Assembly (NCBI GenBank): GCA_963662155.1
Contig: OY759263.1
Coordinates: 12,292,053-12,356,052, forward strand
Reading direction: 5' to 3'
From: Lamellibrachia columna
Lineage: Eukaryota > Annelida > Polychaeta > Sabellida > Siboglinidae
DNA: 64,000 bases
In this document: in pieces, positions 1 to 11,133 of the stretch
Position numbering within the stretch: the first letter of the stretch is position 1
How the letters are laid out: every line of letters begins with the position of its first letter
Notes under the pieces: generated by a model
Told to the model about the DNA's origin: nothing
Database searches by the model: none
The model's input: the letters and a program-made list of their open reading frames with translations, nothing else
Program-made: the position numbers and the translations under genes

Positions 1-2115
1 AATGTCAATCAAACACATCGCAGATATAACTAAGTTGATATAACTGGTATTATATTTCAGGACATTTTATTATTAAGTTTTGTCCATTTAATGCCACAAT
101 ATTATATTAGGCATACTAAGGCCACACCAATTCTATTATTAGGATTACGGATTTTGGGGACATTTTGGTTAAGGGGGATGGGGGAATAAACATAAAATTA
201 ACTGCACGAGAAATGTGTATACTGTGTACATCCTTCGTCAGCTATAATAAGATACAGTGATGCACATCTAATCATCATGCCATAGCCACATGACATGGAT
301 TAAACAGCTACATACGAATACCGCAGCAGTCTGTTGATACAAAAACAAAGAAATAAAATTATTGTTAAGATTTATGGCATTTTAATAAAACAAATAATGT
401 ATCATGCTTTACAACCAGTACTGCTTACAACATGTGAACACGTTAAAGCAGAGCCATATTAAATGCCTCCATTGCAATAACACGATGATTTCGATGGCGC
501 AAGGGTAATTATATGCTTGGAATGCCACCTGTCTGCAACCAATCAGAACAGCTGTTATTTAACATTCAGGATTCAGATGAGTTGGAACAATGCACCATCT
601 CTACTCATTTTCTTTTCTTTTTACAGCCCACATTTTGTTCGCCTCTCACTGCTGGCTCCTTGCCGTCAGCTTTACAGGCAGCACAGATCAATGCTGAACT
701 TGTGCTTTAGGCTCTGTATGTCATCATCTGTTGATGTGTGATCTTCACTTCCAAAGTAAACGCACACATCTGGAAAATGGCAGACCTTCCCGGCATAGTA
801 TGCCACTTCCAATGAAATGTCGCACTTCAAACTCTCTCTGACAACCAGTGGGTCCACATACTGATTGTAAGAGGCAAACAGTGTATTACCACAAGTGTAG
901 GTATTGTCCTCCTTCCTGCGCGTGACAATACGTTGCTGGACTGGCATTAACTTGGTCGCAGCGTACACACAACTTGGCTTGTTGCAGTCTGAGCACCGCA
1001 CAACATCACGCACCTTTGGGCCGGTCAGCAGTTGCCTGTGAAGGACATCTTGTTCACTGTGTTTTTCCAACGCAGCTGAGTAGGACGATCTAGCATGTTG
1101 GCTGGCCATACACATCCTCAAAAGGCTTGAAACGACCTTGTTGCTTGTCCTCTTGCATCGGATCAGAAACGAAATGCAGATCCCTATACGTTTCTTCTGG
1201 AAGCCATGGAGGGATGAACGCACAGTACCAGCAGTCACTGACCTCATTAAGTGTGCATTTTTAACATGAAACATGTACTGGCGCTGACGGCAGTGCCTGG
1301 TCATAAAATCACCCAGCCGTTCACATCTGTTCAGGTCTTTCTGTGTGACCCTGCCCTGTTCTGACTGTTCAATGGCCTAATCAATGATACGAAGGCTCTG
1401 GAAGAAGTCAGTCACATCCTCATCTGATGCTGCCATGGCCACTTCTATTGGCTGCCCCTTTAGTTTCAGACAACTGAATCTCTCCTGCAAGAGGTTCAAA
1501 ACGGGCTGAACGGAAGCCTTCAGGGAATCCCTAAATCGATGTGAGCGCTCGGACAGCCGCCTTATATCCTGTGTGCAAGATATTCTTCTCATATTGTCCT
1601 CCATATTGTTGATCCCTGAACTTTTTTGAGAAAACACTTAATTTTTGAGATGATACCTTACTTTGTTGAGATGATCAGCTACTTTATTATTAAGTGACCC
1701 TTTAATGACTCCTTTGTAAAATGAATTGTTTCAGCTGATCCCTTATTTTATTTTTGCGATTAAACTTAAGTTTCTAATATAACATCACATTCCTTTTTGA
1801 GAGTTCCACCTAGGTTGTTTGATACGACCCCTTAATTTGATCAAATGATGATCAGGTATTTTTTTAAGCATTTTTAATGGTCACTTAAATAATTGTTTGA
1901 AATGATCTCTTAATTGAGTGTAGATTACCTATTTAATTTGTTGAGGTGACCCTTTTAAATGAACCCCCATTCTTCCTTACCACTCTGTCTGACTCGGTCC
2001 TATTGTTTGCCAACATGTAGTTACTGGCGTGCGTTACCTGGGAGGTTATCTGAACGGCATTCCATATGTCCTCTCAAAAAACATGCGGCTCACTCGTTCT
2101 GAGATTCCTATGTTA
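1..2115. repeat. Direct repeat, left copy (partner at the right edge)
   Basis: The sequence from base 1 matches the sequence from 61,938 onward at about 97%, through at least base 2,058, where the right copy leaves the window. A few short indels separate the copies, including a short extra stretch at 62,624-62,635 and a different spacing near 1,940. It carries the broken Cys-rich gene described separately. True borders cannot be seen because both copies run off the window. A 92-bp piece of the same repeat lies at 15,533-15,624, so at least part of it is dispersed. Confidence 0.9.
672..1637 (-). pseudogene. Broken Cys-rich protein gene (uncharacterised family), copy 1
   Basis: I recognise this only as an uncharacterised Cys-rich protein family that is repeated in many cnidarian and lophotrochozoan genomes; the function is unknown. 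The first part (1,637-1,380) ends at an in-frame TAG at 1,377-1,379; reading continues in the same frame after that stop (AIEQSEQGRVTQ). The C-terminal part holds CxxC-type pairs: CSDCNKPSC, YTCG and a VCVYFG where the other copy has VCVYYG. A deletion near 690 relative to copy 2 shifts the frame and removes the last CAACK pair. Between about 1,255 and 1,093 another frame encodes a Cys-rich stretch (SDCWYCAF, then PWLPEETYRDLHFVSDP) that fits the family better than the continuous frame does, so the central part is probably frameshifted. Nonfunctional as it stands. Confidence 0.6.
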
Positions 2116-2159
2116 ATTATACGTTTGTGAAAGTCGAGTGGGTGTCAGCATGGCTAGCC

Positions 2160-2545
2160 GTTATAAGTGTGAACATGAGGATGATGACGAAGATGAGGAG
2201 GAGCAGGATGAAGAGGCTGAGGATGTCATTGTCTTCTTCCTCATAATCGTAATAATGATCACCCTCATTGTCATCATCTTTGTCATCATCAGCATCACTA
2301 AGACCGCCTAATTGTCTTTATCTTCTTCCTCATCATCATCATCATCATAACCATATATCACCCTCATCATCACAGTCATTATTATTATCATCATCATCAT
2401 CATAGTCATAATCATCATCATCATCGTCACTAAGATGACCACTTAATTGTCATCATCATCATAATCGTTTATCACTCTCATCATCACCTTCTACATCATC
2501 ATTATTAACATCATCATCATCATAATGATTATCATCATCATTTTT
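2160..2545. repeat. Low-complexity (ATC)n / (GAT)n tract
   Basis: Imperfect ATC repeats (TCATCATCATCAT) with GAA/GAT-rich stretches at the left end. There is no coding signal. If the GNAT exon at 3,136-3,268 belongs to a gene continuing to the left, this tract lies in its first intron. Confidence 0.8.
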
Positions 2546-2775
2546 ATTACATTACTGGTCGATTTATTACATTACCAGTCGATTATTACATTACCGATCG
2601 ATTTATTACATCACCGGTCAATTATTACATTACCGGTCAATTTATTACATTACTGGTCGATCATTACATTACCTGTCGATTTATTACATTATTGGTCGGT
2701 TATTACATTTCCGGTTGATTTATTACAATACCGGTAGATATATTACATTTCCGGTCGATTATTACATTACTGGTT
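2546..2775. repeat. Minisatellite with alternating 20- and 19-bp units
   Basis: About twelve copies of a unit close to TTTATTACATTACCGGTCGA. Units starting TTTATT (20 bp) tend to alternate with units starting TTATT (19 bp), giving a 39-bp higher-order period. Because 39 is a multiple of three, one frame stays open with a 13-residue repeat; I regard that as an artefact. Confidence 0.85.
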
Positions 2776-3135
2776 GTAACAATCACGCGTACACATGTGA
2801 ATTGAATTTAAGCATGTTTTACTCATGGATGCACCATATGCGTGTAAACGGGTTAGTGTGAGTTTGTGCATTGGTGCATTCGTGTGGTTTTGCATGCACG
2901 AATGTAAATATGCCATGTCAATTCTCGCGAAACATCGACACACGTTGTTTATTGCCATAAATCCTGTAGGTACAGCTTAGAAGATTAGAACAGCATCTCC
3001 GTCTTGATTAGGTGTTTCAGGGAATGTATACTCTTGCATATAAGTTTCTTTTTAACCCTTACCAGTACTAGTGCCATCGATAAAAAGGTCATTTTAAGCA
3101 CTTTTATACATGTGTGTTACTCACGGCATACTCAC

Positions 3136-3268
3136 GACTTTCCCGTTCCACTCCGCCCCTAGCATGCATATCAGGTACGTAAACGTAGCCGTCGTAGATA
3201 CCTTCGCTGAGACGGACAATCACGTCATAGTCGTCTGGCGTTGCTTGCCGTACCACCATGTTTTCCAT
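3136..3268 (-). pseudogene. GNAT acetyltransferase exon 1 (NAT16/HISAT-like), internally deleted
   Basis: On the minus strand an ATG at 3,268 opens MENMVVRQATPDDYDVIVRL, followed by SEGIYDG. This aligns with exon 1 of the intact gene at 45,718 (MGRVVVRRATPGDYDGVVRI). The exon ends at a GTGAGT donor (3,130-3,135) after codons for AEWNGKV, matching AELDGQI of the intact gene, but about 14 codons between are lost and the frame changes, so this copy is probably dead. The 15 bases upstream of the ATG (GGTATCGCCACATCC) are also found before the exon 1 remnant at 56,076, supporting homology. Exons 2 and 3 are not downstream within the window; they are expected left of base 1. Confidence 0.7.
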
Positions 3269-3529
3269 GGATGTGGCGATACCTTTGAGGAACTTACGAA
3301 ATTGTTGTCAATCTTTTTTGCGTGACTGAAAAAAAACGTTTTATTATTTATAGACATGATTTAAAGCAACATTTTCTTAAAATTGTATGCTACATGGAAA
3401 CGAAAGAAAGTCATGGTCACGTCTATGCACCTATATGAGTTATTAAAACATAACTTGAAACATAATGTTATATCATAGTGTATGGTTTATGACAGAACAA
3501 CTGACCAACATACCTGATCAATCACAATC

Positions 3530-3995
3530 TCTCCTACAGGGTTCAGCCTACAGTTACCTTTCTCACTGGTGGCCATGTTAATGTTTTGTATGATTATAAG
3601 AAAACGTGCCCATAACAAATGATAAAAGTTTTACCAGCCGCTTGTCATCATAGCAGTGACATGCTGGTTGATTTTTGTCAAAATGAAACATTTCTAACCT
3701 TTGTAACATGCCTGTATGTACGATACCCGTCAATGTTTACCAATATTGACACGAATTACGGCGCACATGTGTCTAGTGGCCAAAAAATCACAAACATCCT
3801 TTGATCTACTACAATCATCTAAAAATCCACAATTTCACTTTCAACAGCTTCCACCAGCAAATCTAGCAATGTTCCTGCTCAAATGCACTTACGACAGATC
3901 GTATGAATTTTTTTATACTTCCTGTATACAAACTAACTATGCCCTATAGTCATCTGTACTACACCAGGAAGTCTAACTGAGGCATGACCCCCAAA
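3530..3995 (-). repeat. Interspersed repeat family R, copy 1
   Basis: An unclassified repeat of about 450 bp. It shares diagnostic stretches with the copies at 4,640-5,075, 12,545-12,955 and 18,598-19,033: GTAGGCTGAACCC at one end, GACGGGTATCG/GG in the middle and a TAGACTTCCTG-like other end. Copies differ by roughly 20-30%. No open frame is conserved. Confidence 0.75.
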
Positions 3996-4085
3996 TAGGG
4001 AAGCTTTTGTCTGAGAAAGTGTCTAATTTTGTATCAAGTTGCAGCACAATACACACACGCACGCGTGAACACACAAACATTTATA

Positions 4086-4256
<171 letters not shown>

Positions 4257-4329
4257 CATATTACGGAACACTCCTGCTTGTCACGTCATTAATATTTGCT
4301 TGACAGCCAGGTCAAAACAATGCTTTACA

Positions 4330-4635
4330 TTTGTGAGGGGGTCTATTTGGCTGAGTGCTATATCCACACCATATCATATGCCAATGGGCATACATTATTT
4401 CTGTCACAATGGAAACCCCACTCATGTCCAGGCGCAGGCGAAGACGAGTGCGACAAACGGTGGCGCCACAGCGCGGAGCCTGGATAATCGAGGCCACGTC
4501 GACGTGTGCACTTGACTGCAGCTGCCTCGGGTCAATGTTGACATCGTTTGGCTGGAGACAGGCGGTTGATGACGCTGTCTCGCCCGGATCGCATTACAGC
4601 ATAGCTCGGTGGCGACGCTCGGGATCATGCCTCAG
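4330..4635. repeat. GC-rich MITE-related segment (left arm)
   Basis: The stretch containing GACAAACGGTGGCGCCAC and GCGGAGCCTGGATAATCGAG aligns with one half of the MITE at 54,857-55,244. The preceding part (GGGCATACATTATTTCTGTC) also matches it. Only part of the MITE is present and no paired terminal repeats are seen. The mirror copy lies at 19,040-19,345. Confidence 0.6.
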
Positions 4636-4639
4636 TTAG

Positions 4640-5075
4640 ACTTCCTGATGTGTTACGAATGTAGGGCACAGTAAGTTTAGATGTGTGTAATTTAAAAAAA
4701 ATCATATCATCTGACATAACTGCATTTGAGTAGACACATTGGCAAGTTTGCTGGTAGAACATGCTATCAGTATAACCGTGGATTTTTAGATTATTTAAAT
4801 AGGCGGAAGGATTTTTGGCAATTTTTTTGCCACAATTAAGGCACGTGTGCGTAGAAATGTATGCAGAAATTGGTAAACATTGACGGGTATGGCACGTTCA
4901 GCCATTTTAAAAGAGTTAGAAATATGTGATTTTGACAAAACTCGACCAGCATGTCAATGAGATGATGCAACGGCAGGAAAGAAGTTTCAGAATTTTTTAT
5001 GGTCCCGTTTTCTTATAATCGTGCAAAATGTTAACATAGTCACAAATGGAAAACGTAACAGTAGGCTGAACCCTC
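4640..5075 (+). repeat. Interspersed repeat family R, copy 2 (left arm)
   Basis: Plus-orientation copy of family R, from TAGACTTCCTGATGTG to AACAGTAGGCTGAACCC. The mirror copy in the right arm is 18,598-19,033. Confidence 0.75.
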
Positions 5076-5536
5076 CAACGTGTAGCTGCCGCCGAGGGCT
5101 CGAGTTAGGTCAGACGTGCGGCCTGAACCAGCAATGCCGAACCTCGTTGGGCGGCGCTAGTAGTGCTGTGATCGGCAAGTTGACCAAAACGTGTACCCGC
5201 GCCCGTTTATACGGGGTGCCTATTTACGGTCCATCGCAGCTGACATTGACCACCTATAATAAAAGTGTGCACAAGCCTGTAACGCGGGATAAACGCACTT
5301 TATTCTGATATACATCGTGTTTTATTTGTGTAAGTGAAAGTATTTTTTATTCAAGGTGAAAATGTCATGATTCTCGTAAATCCGGGATTCACCTAGATTC
5401 ACGGATAAACCATTGTATGTCTTTTATTGATCATTTGTTAACATTACTAAACAATATTTGGGCTTGGTTAGCTCTGGTTAGCGACGTACATCACATCACT
5501 AAAAGTAATGCCGTCAACAATTCATTGCATTTTAGG

Positions 5537-5551
5537 CCGCTAGATGGCGCC
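5537..5551 (+). promoter_or_regulatory. CTCF-like motif
   Basis: CCGCTAGATGGCGCC closely fits the bilaterian CTCF core (CCASYAGRKGGCRS). The mirror copy in the right arm is at 18,122-18,136. Binding is an inference. Confidence 0.4.
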
Positions 5552-5720
5552 GCCCGTGCAGTGATAAATTTCTACTACGTAAGTAATTATCTATGGCGTT
5601 CATTTTTAATATTTAGCGTTCGGTAAAGGGTGAACTTTGATTTACAAACATGAATATACGTAAATTCTGCATTTTATTTATATATTTTCATAGTGTAGCA
5701 GGATGCTTAAAATCGAAAAC

Positions 5721-5735
5721 GGCGCCACCTAGCGA
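5721..5735 (-). promoter_or_regulatory. CTCF-like motif
   Basis: Read on the minus strand it is CGCTAGGTGGCGCC, a strong match to the CTCF core. It points toward the motif at 5,537, making a convergent pair about 170 bp apart. The mirror is at 17,938-17,952. Confidence 0.4.
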
Positions 5736-5784
5736 GCATGTTGCAAACCGATACTTTGTCATGTTGTCACAGTGAGCATTTTTC

Positions 5785-6712
5785 AATTCAATTCAATATC
5801 TTTATTGCCAGACTCAACTGTGCAGCGTGTACAGATGTCCATATAAACCACATACAAATAAAGTAAACGAAATATAAGAGTATTGCACAACGGGGCTTAC
5901 CGTGTGTAAACTCAATCAAAACTATTATGTATATACAATTGTTTGTCCAATTAATGTAGTCGTATTCTCGAAAGCCACTTAAAGTCACTGTTCACTATTT
6001 CAAATTAACTTGTTTAATTGATTAATTACACATGTGTATCTACATAAACACAGTCCCTTGGTCTATGCAATCTGATATACCGATATCATCGTTATCATGT
6101 GGTGCCATATCCCCTCTCAGAAGGTCAGCTATTACAGACAGCTACTGTGACACTGTCGCGCAATAGTCGTGTATAATATAATACCATTGAAACTACGGTA
6201 GCCAGTTAATGTGTTTAATTTACATTATATTACTCAATGCATATTATATACAATACATACATATAAAATTTCATAATTACTAAAACAAATAATTAAATAA
6301 TAACCAAACCTCGCTACACGGCGATTATAACTTAATTTAAGATTAAATAACAATGAAAACGATTCACATTATCGCTCGAACGCGATTCACATATCGCTCG
6401 ATAACGATCTACGATGATCTATTGAAGGGCCACCCAGGGCGCGGCCGCGGGGGGCACACACCAGAGGGACGTCTGCGTAGAATGACTACTGTGTCGCCAT
6501 CTAGCGGCAGTCGTCTGAAGAAGATTGTTTACAGCAATCTCAAGTCTCAAGTAGTTATACTCCAAACAGCCCAATATTGAGCTAACGCAGGACACGGGCA
6601 AAGTGGGGTGAACGAAATTGCCCAAGCTTCGAAACGGCGGAGGTGGAATCGAACCACCGTCCTCTCGATCGACAGGCGGGTGCTCTAACCATTAGACCAC
6701 CGCTCCCCATAA
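5785..6712 (-). mobile_element. tRNA-derived SINE-like element (left arm)
   Basis: On the minus strand the element starts at 6,712 with a tRNA-like head, then a body, and ends at 5,785 in CAATAAAGATATTGAATTG, the (TTGAA)n tail style of CR1-type 3' ends. The head has a perfect A box (TGGTCTAATGG) and B box (GGTTCGATTCC) with a full T-arm stem. At about 930 bp it is long for a SINE; a boundary near 6,350 between SINE and unrelated sequence is possible. Confidence 0.55.
6493..6510 (-). promoter_or_regulatory. CTCF-like motif
   Basis: On the minus strand it reads CTGCCGCTAGATGGCGAC. It lies inside the SINE-like element, so it may have been spread by that element. The mirror is at 17,163-17,180. 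Confidence 0.35.
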
Positions 6713-7119
6713 TCGAAACGTCACGAGATGAAAAATGTAAACTGACTGTGAAATAAGTACCAAAAAAAACTCATTTGACCACCAGCACGTTGACAAAATG
6801 TATTAGTTCCAGTATATACAAAAAAGCACATTAAAATTAATATTAGTCTATTCTTTAGGCCAGGTACGCTTTTTTGTTGTTGTTTACATCTACGATGTCT
6901 ATACACTCAGTTTTATTATTTATGGCCTTGCCCTTGGCCTTAACCTGACCTTCTATTGACCAACGAGTTTCTCGTCGTTTTGTAATCGTCTTCTCACACA
7001 ACATGCGGTTATCGGGCCAACGTCTCGAGGTCATCTGTCAAACGTCTCTCATGCGTTCTGACAAAAAGGTAATTTAACTTTTAATGATATACTTCTACAT
7101 GCATGGTTATTGCTAGATA

Positions 7120-7715
7120 ACCTTACCTTACCATACTTTAAGATGGTTCTGATCGCAGGATTCTTGCGACTCCTCAATGATCAGATCTTCTTCGTCGTCT
7201 ATTAATAGTTTAAGAATTCCGGTTCCTGTTTTAATGGTGCTTCGAAATTATACATATAATTTCCTAATTGGACCAGAAATGGTCCAGGCGGTTTTTAAAA
7301 GTATTTAAAGATTTTGCTTACTGTTTCCGGGAGGGAATTCCAAGGTTCAATCACTCTGTCTCTGATGGGAAAAGCATTTTTTCTTATATTTCTTCTTTGA
7401 ATAAATAATTTTAGATTCCTGTCCTGAAGGATACATCCTCCCATTTTAAGAGTTTAGGTGAAGATTCAGTATCATAGATTGTGTATAATTTTAAAAGCTC
7501 CAATCATATCGCCTCATAGACGTCTATATGATAGCGAATGAAAAATTTTAATATTTCTATATAAGTTAAGTTTCTCATTGTAACCAAGTCGAATGACTAT
7601 TGGGTACTGACAGTGTTTAATATGTAAAGCAAAAGCTTGAGGAAATAGAGCAACAGTAACATTCGCCAAGAATAATAATAGGGGTGCGGCACATCAAATA
7701 ACCCATTGCCACAAA
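7120..7715 (-). mobile_element. LINE 3' fragment (left arm)
   Basis: On the minus strand broken frames read GDMIGAFKIIHN, then RRNIRKNAFPIRDRV and WNSLPETVSK, the end of a CR1/jockey-type reverse transcriptase, followed by a GGTAAGGTAAGG tail at 7,120-7,135. It has several stops and is 5' truncated. The mirror is at 15,957-16,553. Confidence 0.65.
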
Positions 7716-8660
7716 TTCAATTCAATAAATTTTATTCAAACAATAAATATAGTAATGGCTGCAATAGACGTGACAATATATATGTATATTTTTCTTTTCA
7801 GTGACGTAAATAGATGTTTGAAAGGAATACACAAGAAGTTAAAAAAACTTGTATATAATGTATCCCCTACATAGCTATTCGTTTAATAACACTTGAGTAA
7901 TCAGAATATGTGCAATTAGAAAATACTGAATCACATGCAATTCAAATGCTTACATTTATAAGGAATAGAGTCCTATTATTTACATACTCAAAAACATGAT
8001 ACAAAAATTATTTAAATATTATATGTTCTGTTTATTCAGAACTCGCAACAGCAACTAGTAACAGTAACTAGATTATGTTATACAGGCTAACTATGTATAT
8101 TCACTTATGATTGCTTTCTTATACCTGTATTTGAATGACCTTACTGTTTTAATGTTAGTGAGCTCAGTATTTATGGAATTCCAGAGACTTATGCCATATA
8201 CAGAAAGAGTCATAGCTCTAATATTTGTGGTAACACAACATCTCACAAGTTGATTTGTGTGACTTGTTATTGTTTCACAAAGTGTTGTTGTACGTTAACT
8301 GGTAACTTGCACTGGTATGCTTTAAACATAAAAACAGCTGTTTTGAATTTTACCAGGTGTACAAATTTTAATGTACGTGACCTATAGAATAGAGGGGTTG
8401 TGTGGTCAATACGATTCGCACCGTACAATAGTCTCGTTGCTCCCATTTGGCATATGACAATACCACTGATATCATGTCCATAATCTATTTTTATGTCTAA
8501 TCAGCTTTATAGTTTTGGCATTCGTGGGAAAGTTTTCATTCCTGTGGTTAGAGATTTCTTTTTGTGGTACGTATTTTCTTCCAATAGTTTCATTCTGTTT
8601 TTTAGATTTCCCATTGTCCATTTACATTAGTGTATGAATCCTTAAATTTGGTTTTCCAAT

Positions 8661-9548
8661 CTATTTTTTAAACTCAATCCTCATTCTATCAAAATCTGCA
8701 TTTTTGTAATAGTTTCTTCTTTTAGTGTAATTATTTAGTTTGATTGTACACAGAATTTCAAAAGTTAATATACAGTGGTCTCTTCTTCCTAATGGGCTGA
8801 GGTTTTCTACATCCCCTATGATGTCCTCTGCATATGATAGAATCAAATCTAAAACATTTGGGTTATTTGAACCTCTGCCTCTGGTTGGGTCTGTCACATA
8901 TTGAGACATAATTGCATCTCTTAAACATTCTACAAATTTTTAATTTAGGTTGTTAGGGTTTTTAGATTTAGTTGTCCAATTTTTCCAATTCATGTCAGGG
9001 AGGTTAAAATCTCCTACAGTTATAATGTGTGAGTAATTTAACTGTGATGTTGTTTTAATCATATTTATAAGTTCTTCTTTGTTATCATCTGACCCAGCAT
9101 CACTTTTACAAATACATCCAAATAGAAGTTTTCTTTTATTAGTAAGTTTTAATTCTACAAATAGACATTCCTTGAATGATGTGTTCAGATTAACTTTTTC
9201 TGCTGGTAAGGAATTTTCAATATATATTATGATTCCTCTCCCTTCTTGGTTTTCAATATTCTGGGAGAATATTGTATATCCCTCTAGCGAGAACTCTGGG
9301 GTGGTAAGTAGACATTTTGGGTTTTTAGGTTTTACCTCATTTATCGCTATTATGTTAGGTTTTAAATCTCTGATTTTCAATTCAAATTCGTTTTGTTTGT
9401 TCCTAAGCTGGTCAGCATTTGTATAAAAACACTTAATACTACTTATATCTTTTAGTTCAGGATATGGTATGTTGTTGGTTGCTTTACCTGTTTTGGGTGC
9501 TTGGGTAATTAATGGCTTTTTCTGATTTTCTTTATTTTTCGGTTCCAA
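8661..9548 (-). pseudogene. LINE ORF2 endonuclease domain (AP-endonuclease-like), one internal stop
   Basis: The first 202 codons (9,548-8,940) carry the apurinic-endonuclease-like fold of CR1-group LINEs: KCFYTNADQLRNKQNEFELK with the Asn-containing first motif, IIAINEVKPKNP with the catalytic Glu, and TVGDFNLPDMNW with the GDFN motif. A TAA at 8,940-8,942 interrupts it, and the frame continues with DPTRGRGSNNPNVLDLI and LGRRDHCILTF, the last corresponding to the SDH motif with S changed to R. No reverse transcriptase core follows. The domain would nick target DNA; this copy is dead. Confidence 0.7.
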
Positions 9549-10073
9549 GGTGGCCCTCTCACCCTGAACAGGTAGTTTCCCATTTTGTCTGCTGCTTCTT
9601 GCTTTTTGGCTTCTTTGTACAGTTTTTTATTCTTCTCTCTCCTGCTTAGTTTTGTCATGTTCGATCTTTAAATTTCTGACTCTCTTTGAGGTGGAAGAAT
9701 TTTCTGAGGAGACCACGTTTCTTTTCACTTTCAGATAGTGTTATTAACACTGGTCTACTTTTATCATCCTTGGCTTCTCCTAGCCTAAGGAGCTAAGTGA
9801 TATATGTGTCTACAAAGTCTTTATTTACCTCAGTACATAGTTCCAGTACTGATTCCCTGTCATGTTTGAGTCTGTTTTATTTAACTTGTGAATTTGACTC
9901 AGGAAGGTTAAAAATTATGACATTGTTTAGTCTTTTTTCTCTCTCCTTGGTAAGACACAGTTGATCCTTGACTACCTCCATAACTTCATTAATGACTTTA
10001 TCTGATTTGTGTTCGATGTTGGCTTCTTTAATCATTTCGCTAACTCTTGTCTCTTCGACTTTTGCTTTGATGT

Positions 10074-10487
10074 TTACTTCCAGCTGGCTAATCCTATATT
10101 AAACCTTTTTAAGGAATTCCTTGCATCGTTCTTCACAATTTTTCTCTCGATTTTAAGGTTTTTCTTCACTTTCGCATCGCATGGTGGGCAGAACCAGTGA
10201 ATGCATTCTTTCTCATTCATTATTTTGTATTCCATTTCTGTCATGTGTATACATTTTACACAAAAATGCTTGTCACAGTATTCACATTCTACCAACATGT
10301 GGTTGTCACCCTCAAATCTTATTTTGCAGCTCTGACATATCCATATTTCATCATTTTCTAATCTAAACACATCAGAATCTAAGTCTTCACCCTCACTGCC
10401 TCTTTTAGCTTTGCTTCCTTTACATTTATCTTGTACACTAACCCACTCGCTGTCATTTTTGGTTTTTGATTTTTTGCGCCCTGCCAT
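10074..10487 (-). CDS. LINE ORF1 fragment with PHD zinc finger
   Basis: An ATG-initiated frame of 137 residues. After a basic N-terminus (MAGRKKSKTKND) it has a PHD-type C4HC3 pattern at about residues 50-104: CQSC, CEYCDKHFCVKC, then HWFCPPCD. PHD-bearing ORF1 proteins are known from CR1/L2-type LINEs and probably act as RNA- or chromatin-binding partners of the retrotransposon. The frame breaks after KRFNIGLASWK; downstream pieces (9,550-10,070) are out of frame. It sits directly upstream of the endonuclease frame in the same orientation. Confidence 0.6.
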   Translation of the reverse strand: MAGRKKSKTKNDSEWVSVQDKCKGSKAKRGSEGEDLDSDVFRLENDEIWICQSCKIRFEGDNHMLVECEYCDKHFCVKCIHMTEMEYKIMNEKECIHWFCPPCDAKVKKNLKIERKIVKNDARNSLKRFNIGLASWK

Positions 10488-10500
10488 ATGTCCTACTTAG

Positions 10501-11133
10501 TTGATTTTATATAAGTTGCTTACCGTGCTGTGCAGGGAGTCAAGGCAGTGCCAGGAAAAGTGACTATAGACAGTTGTAACAGGTTACCCAGGGCGACTCT
10601 TGGTTTGGAAGGTGCCTTGAATGAAAGGCCAGGTTAGTAAACAGTGTTTTATATAGAGTGCTGGTCTGATCAATTGTCTGAGTCTAAATAATTTATTGAA
10701 TCTGTTTATTTACTGAATCTGGATTGGTTTTTTATCTAATTTATTTAGTGAATCTACATAATTTAATTTAATGGTCTAATAAAATTCCTTACTCTAGTTT
10801 CTTGGCTGAATCAGAAGTATTCTTGATCTAGATGGTAATTAAGAATCTAGACAAGATGATAATCTGAGCCTGAATGTCTGGACTGTTTAGCTGTTTAGAA
10901 AAAAAATGGCGGGAGAATTGAATTTAAACTTGAATATGGATATTTTTTCCTATTTCCAATATATCCTAAAGGTTTACTGTGGATAGACTGTTTGGAGTAT
11001 TTGTTAATTAGTAGTGAGACGTGCGATGCTAGAATAACGTTAAATATGGTCATATATTCTTAATTTTGAGGAGGGTTGCTACGTATGCGTATTTGTGCAC
11101 CGGAACTAGAAATCAATATCTAGTAATATACAC
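10501..11133. other. LINE 5' UTR and unassigned AT-rich sequence
   Basis: The first 150 bp are probably the 5' UTR of the LINE to the left. The rest shows short internal repeats of TTTATTTAGTGAATCT-like sequence around 10,680-10,770 and no coding signal. Confidence 0.4.

Larger units (their letters stand above)
5076..5784. other. Unclassified arm sequence
   Basis: No gene is recognised here. The part from 5,080 to 5,310 is GC-richer than its surroundings, and its one 95-codon frame resembles nothing I know. The notable content is two CTCF-like motifs, listed separately. The mirror is 17,889-18,597. Confidence 0.4.
4326..8043 (+). repeat. Palindrome, left arm (3.72 kb)
   Basis: This segment is the reverse complement of 15,629-19,347; paired positions add up to about 23,673 along the whole arm. 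I saw only a handful of mismatches (for example near 4,427, 4,550 and 6,895), so identity is over 99%. The arm contains a MITE-like GC-rich segment, a family R copy, three CTCF-like motifs, a tRNA-derived SINE, a LINE 3' end and the 3' end of a CR1-like LINE. No target-site duplication is visible at the outer ends, so this looks like an inverted duplication rather than a transposon with long TIRs. Confidence 0.92.
7716..10500 (-). mobile_element. Internally deleted CR1-like LINE
   Basis: Read on the minus strand this holds ORF1 with a PHD finger (10,487-10,074), a degraded ORF1/ORF2 junction, an endonuclease domain (9,548-8,661), the C-terminal end of a reverse transcriptase (about 8,470-8,088) and a 3' UTR ending at 7,716 in AATAAAATTTATTGAATTG. 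The catalytic reverse transcriptase core that should lie between endonuclease and C-terminal tail is absent (only about 150 bp separate them), so roughly 1.5 kb has been deleted. The last 330 bp belong to the palindrome arm and recur at 15,629-15,957. Confidence 0.7.

Noticed and set aside
2525..2737. 70-residue protein with a 13-residue repeat
   Set aside because: Produced by a 39-bp minisatellite period; no other coding evidence.
6640..6712. A tRNA gene (Asp-like GTC anticodon) in each palindrome arm
   Set aside because: The acceptor strands do not pair and the anticodon stem is poor; only the promoter boxes and T arm are intact, as in SINE heads.
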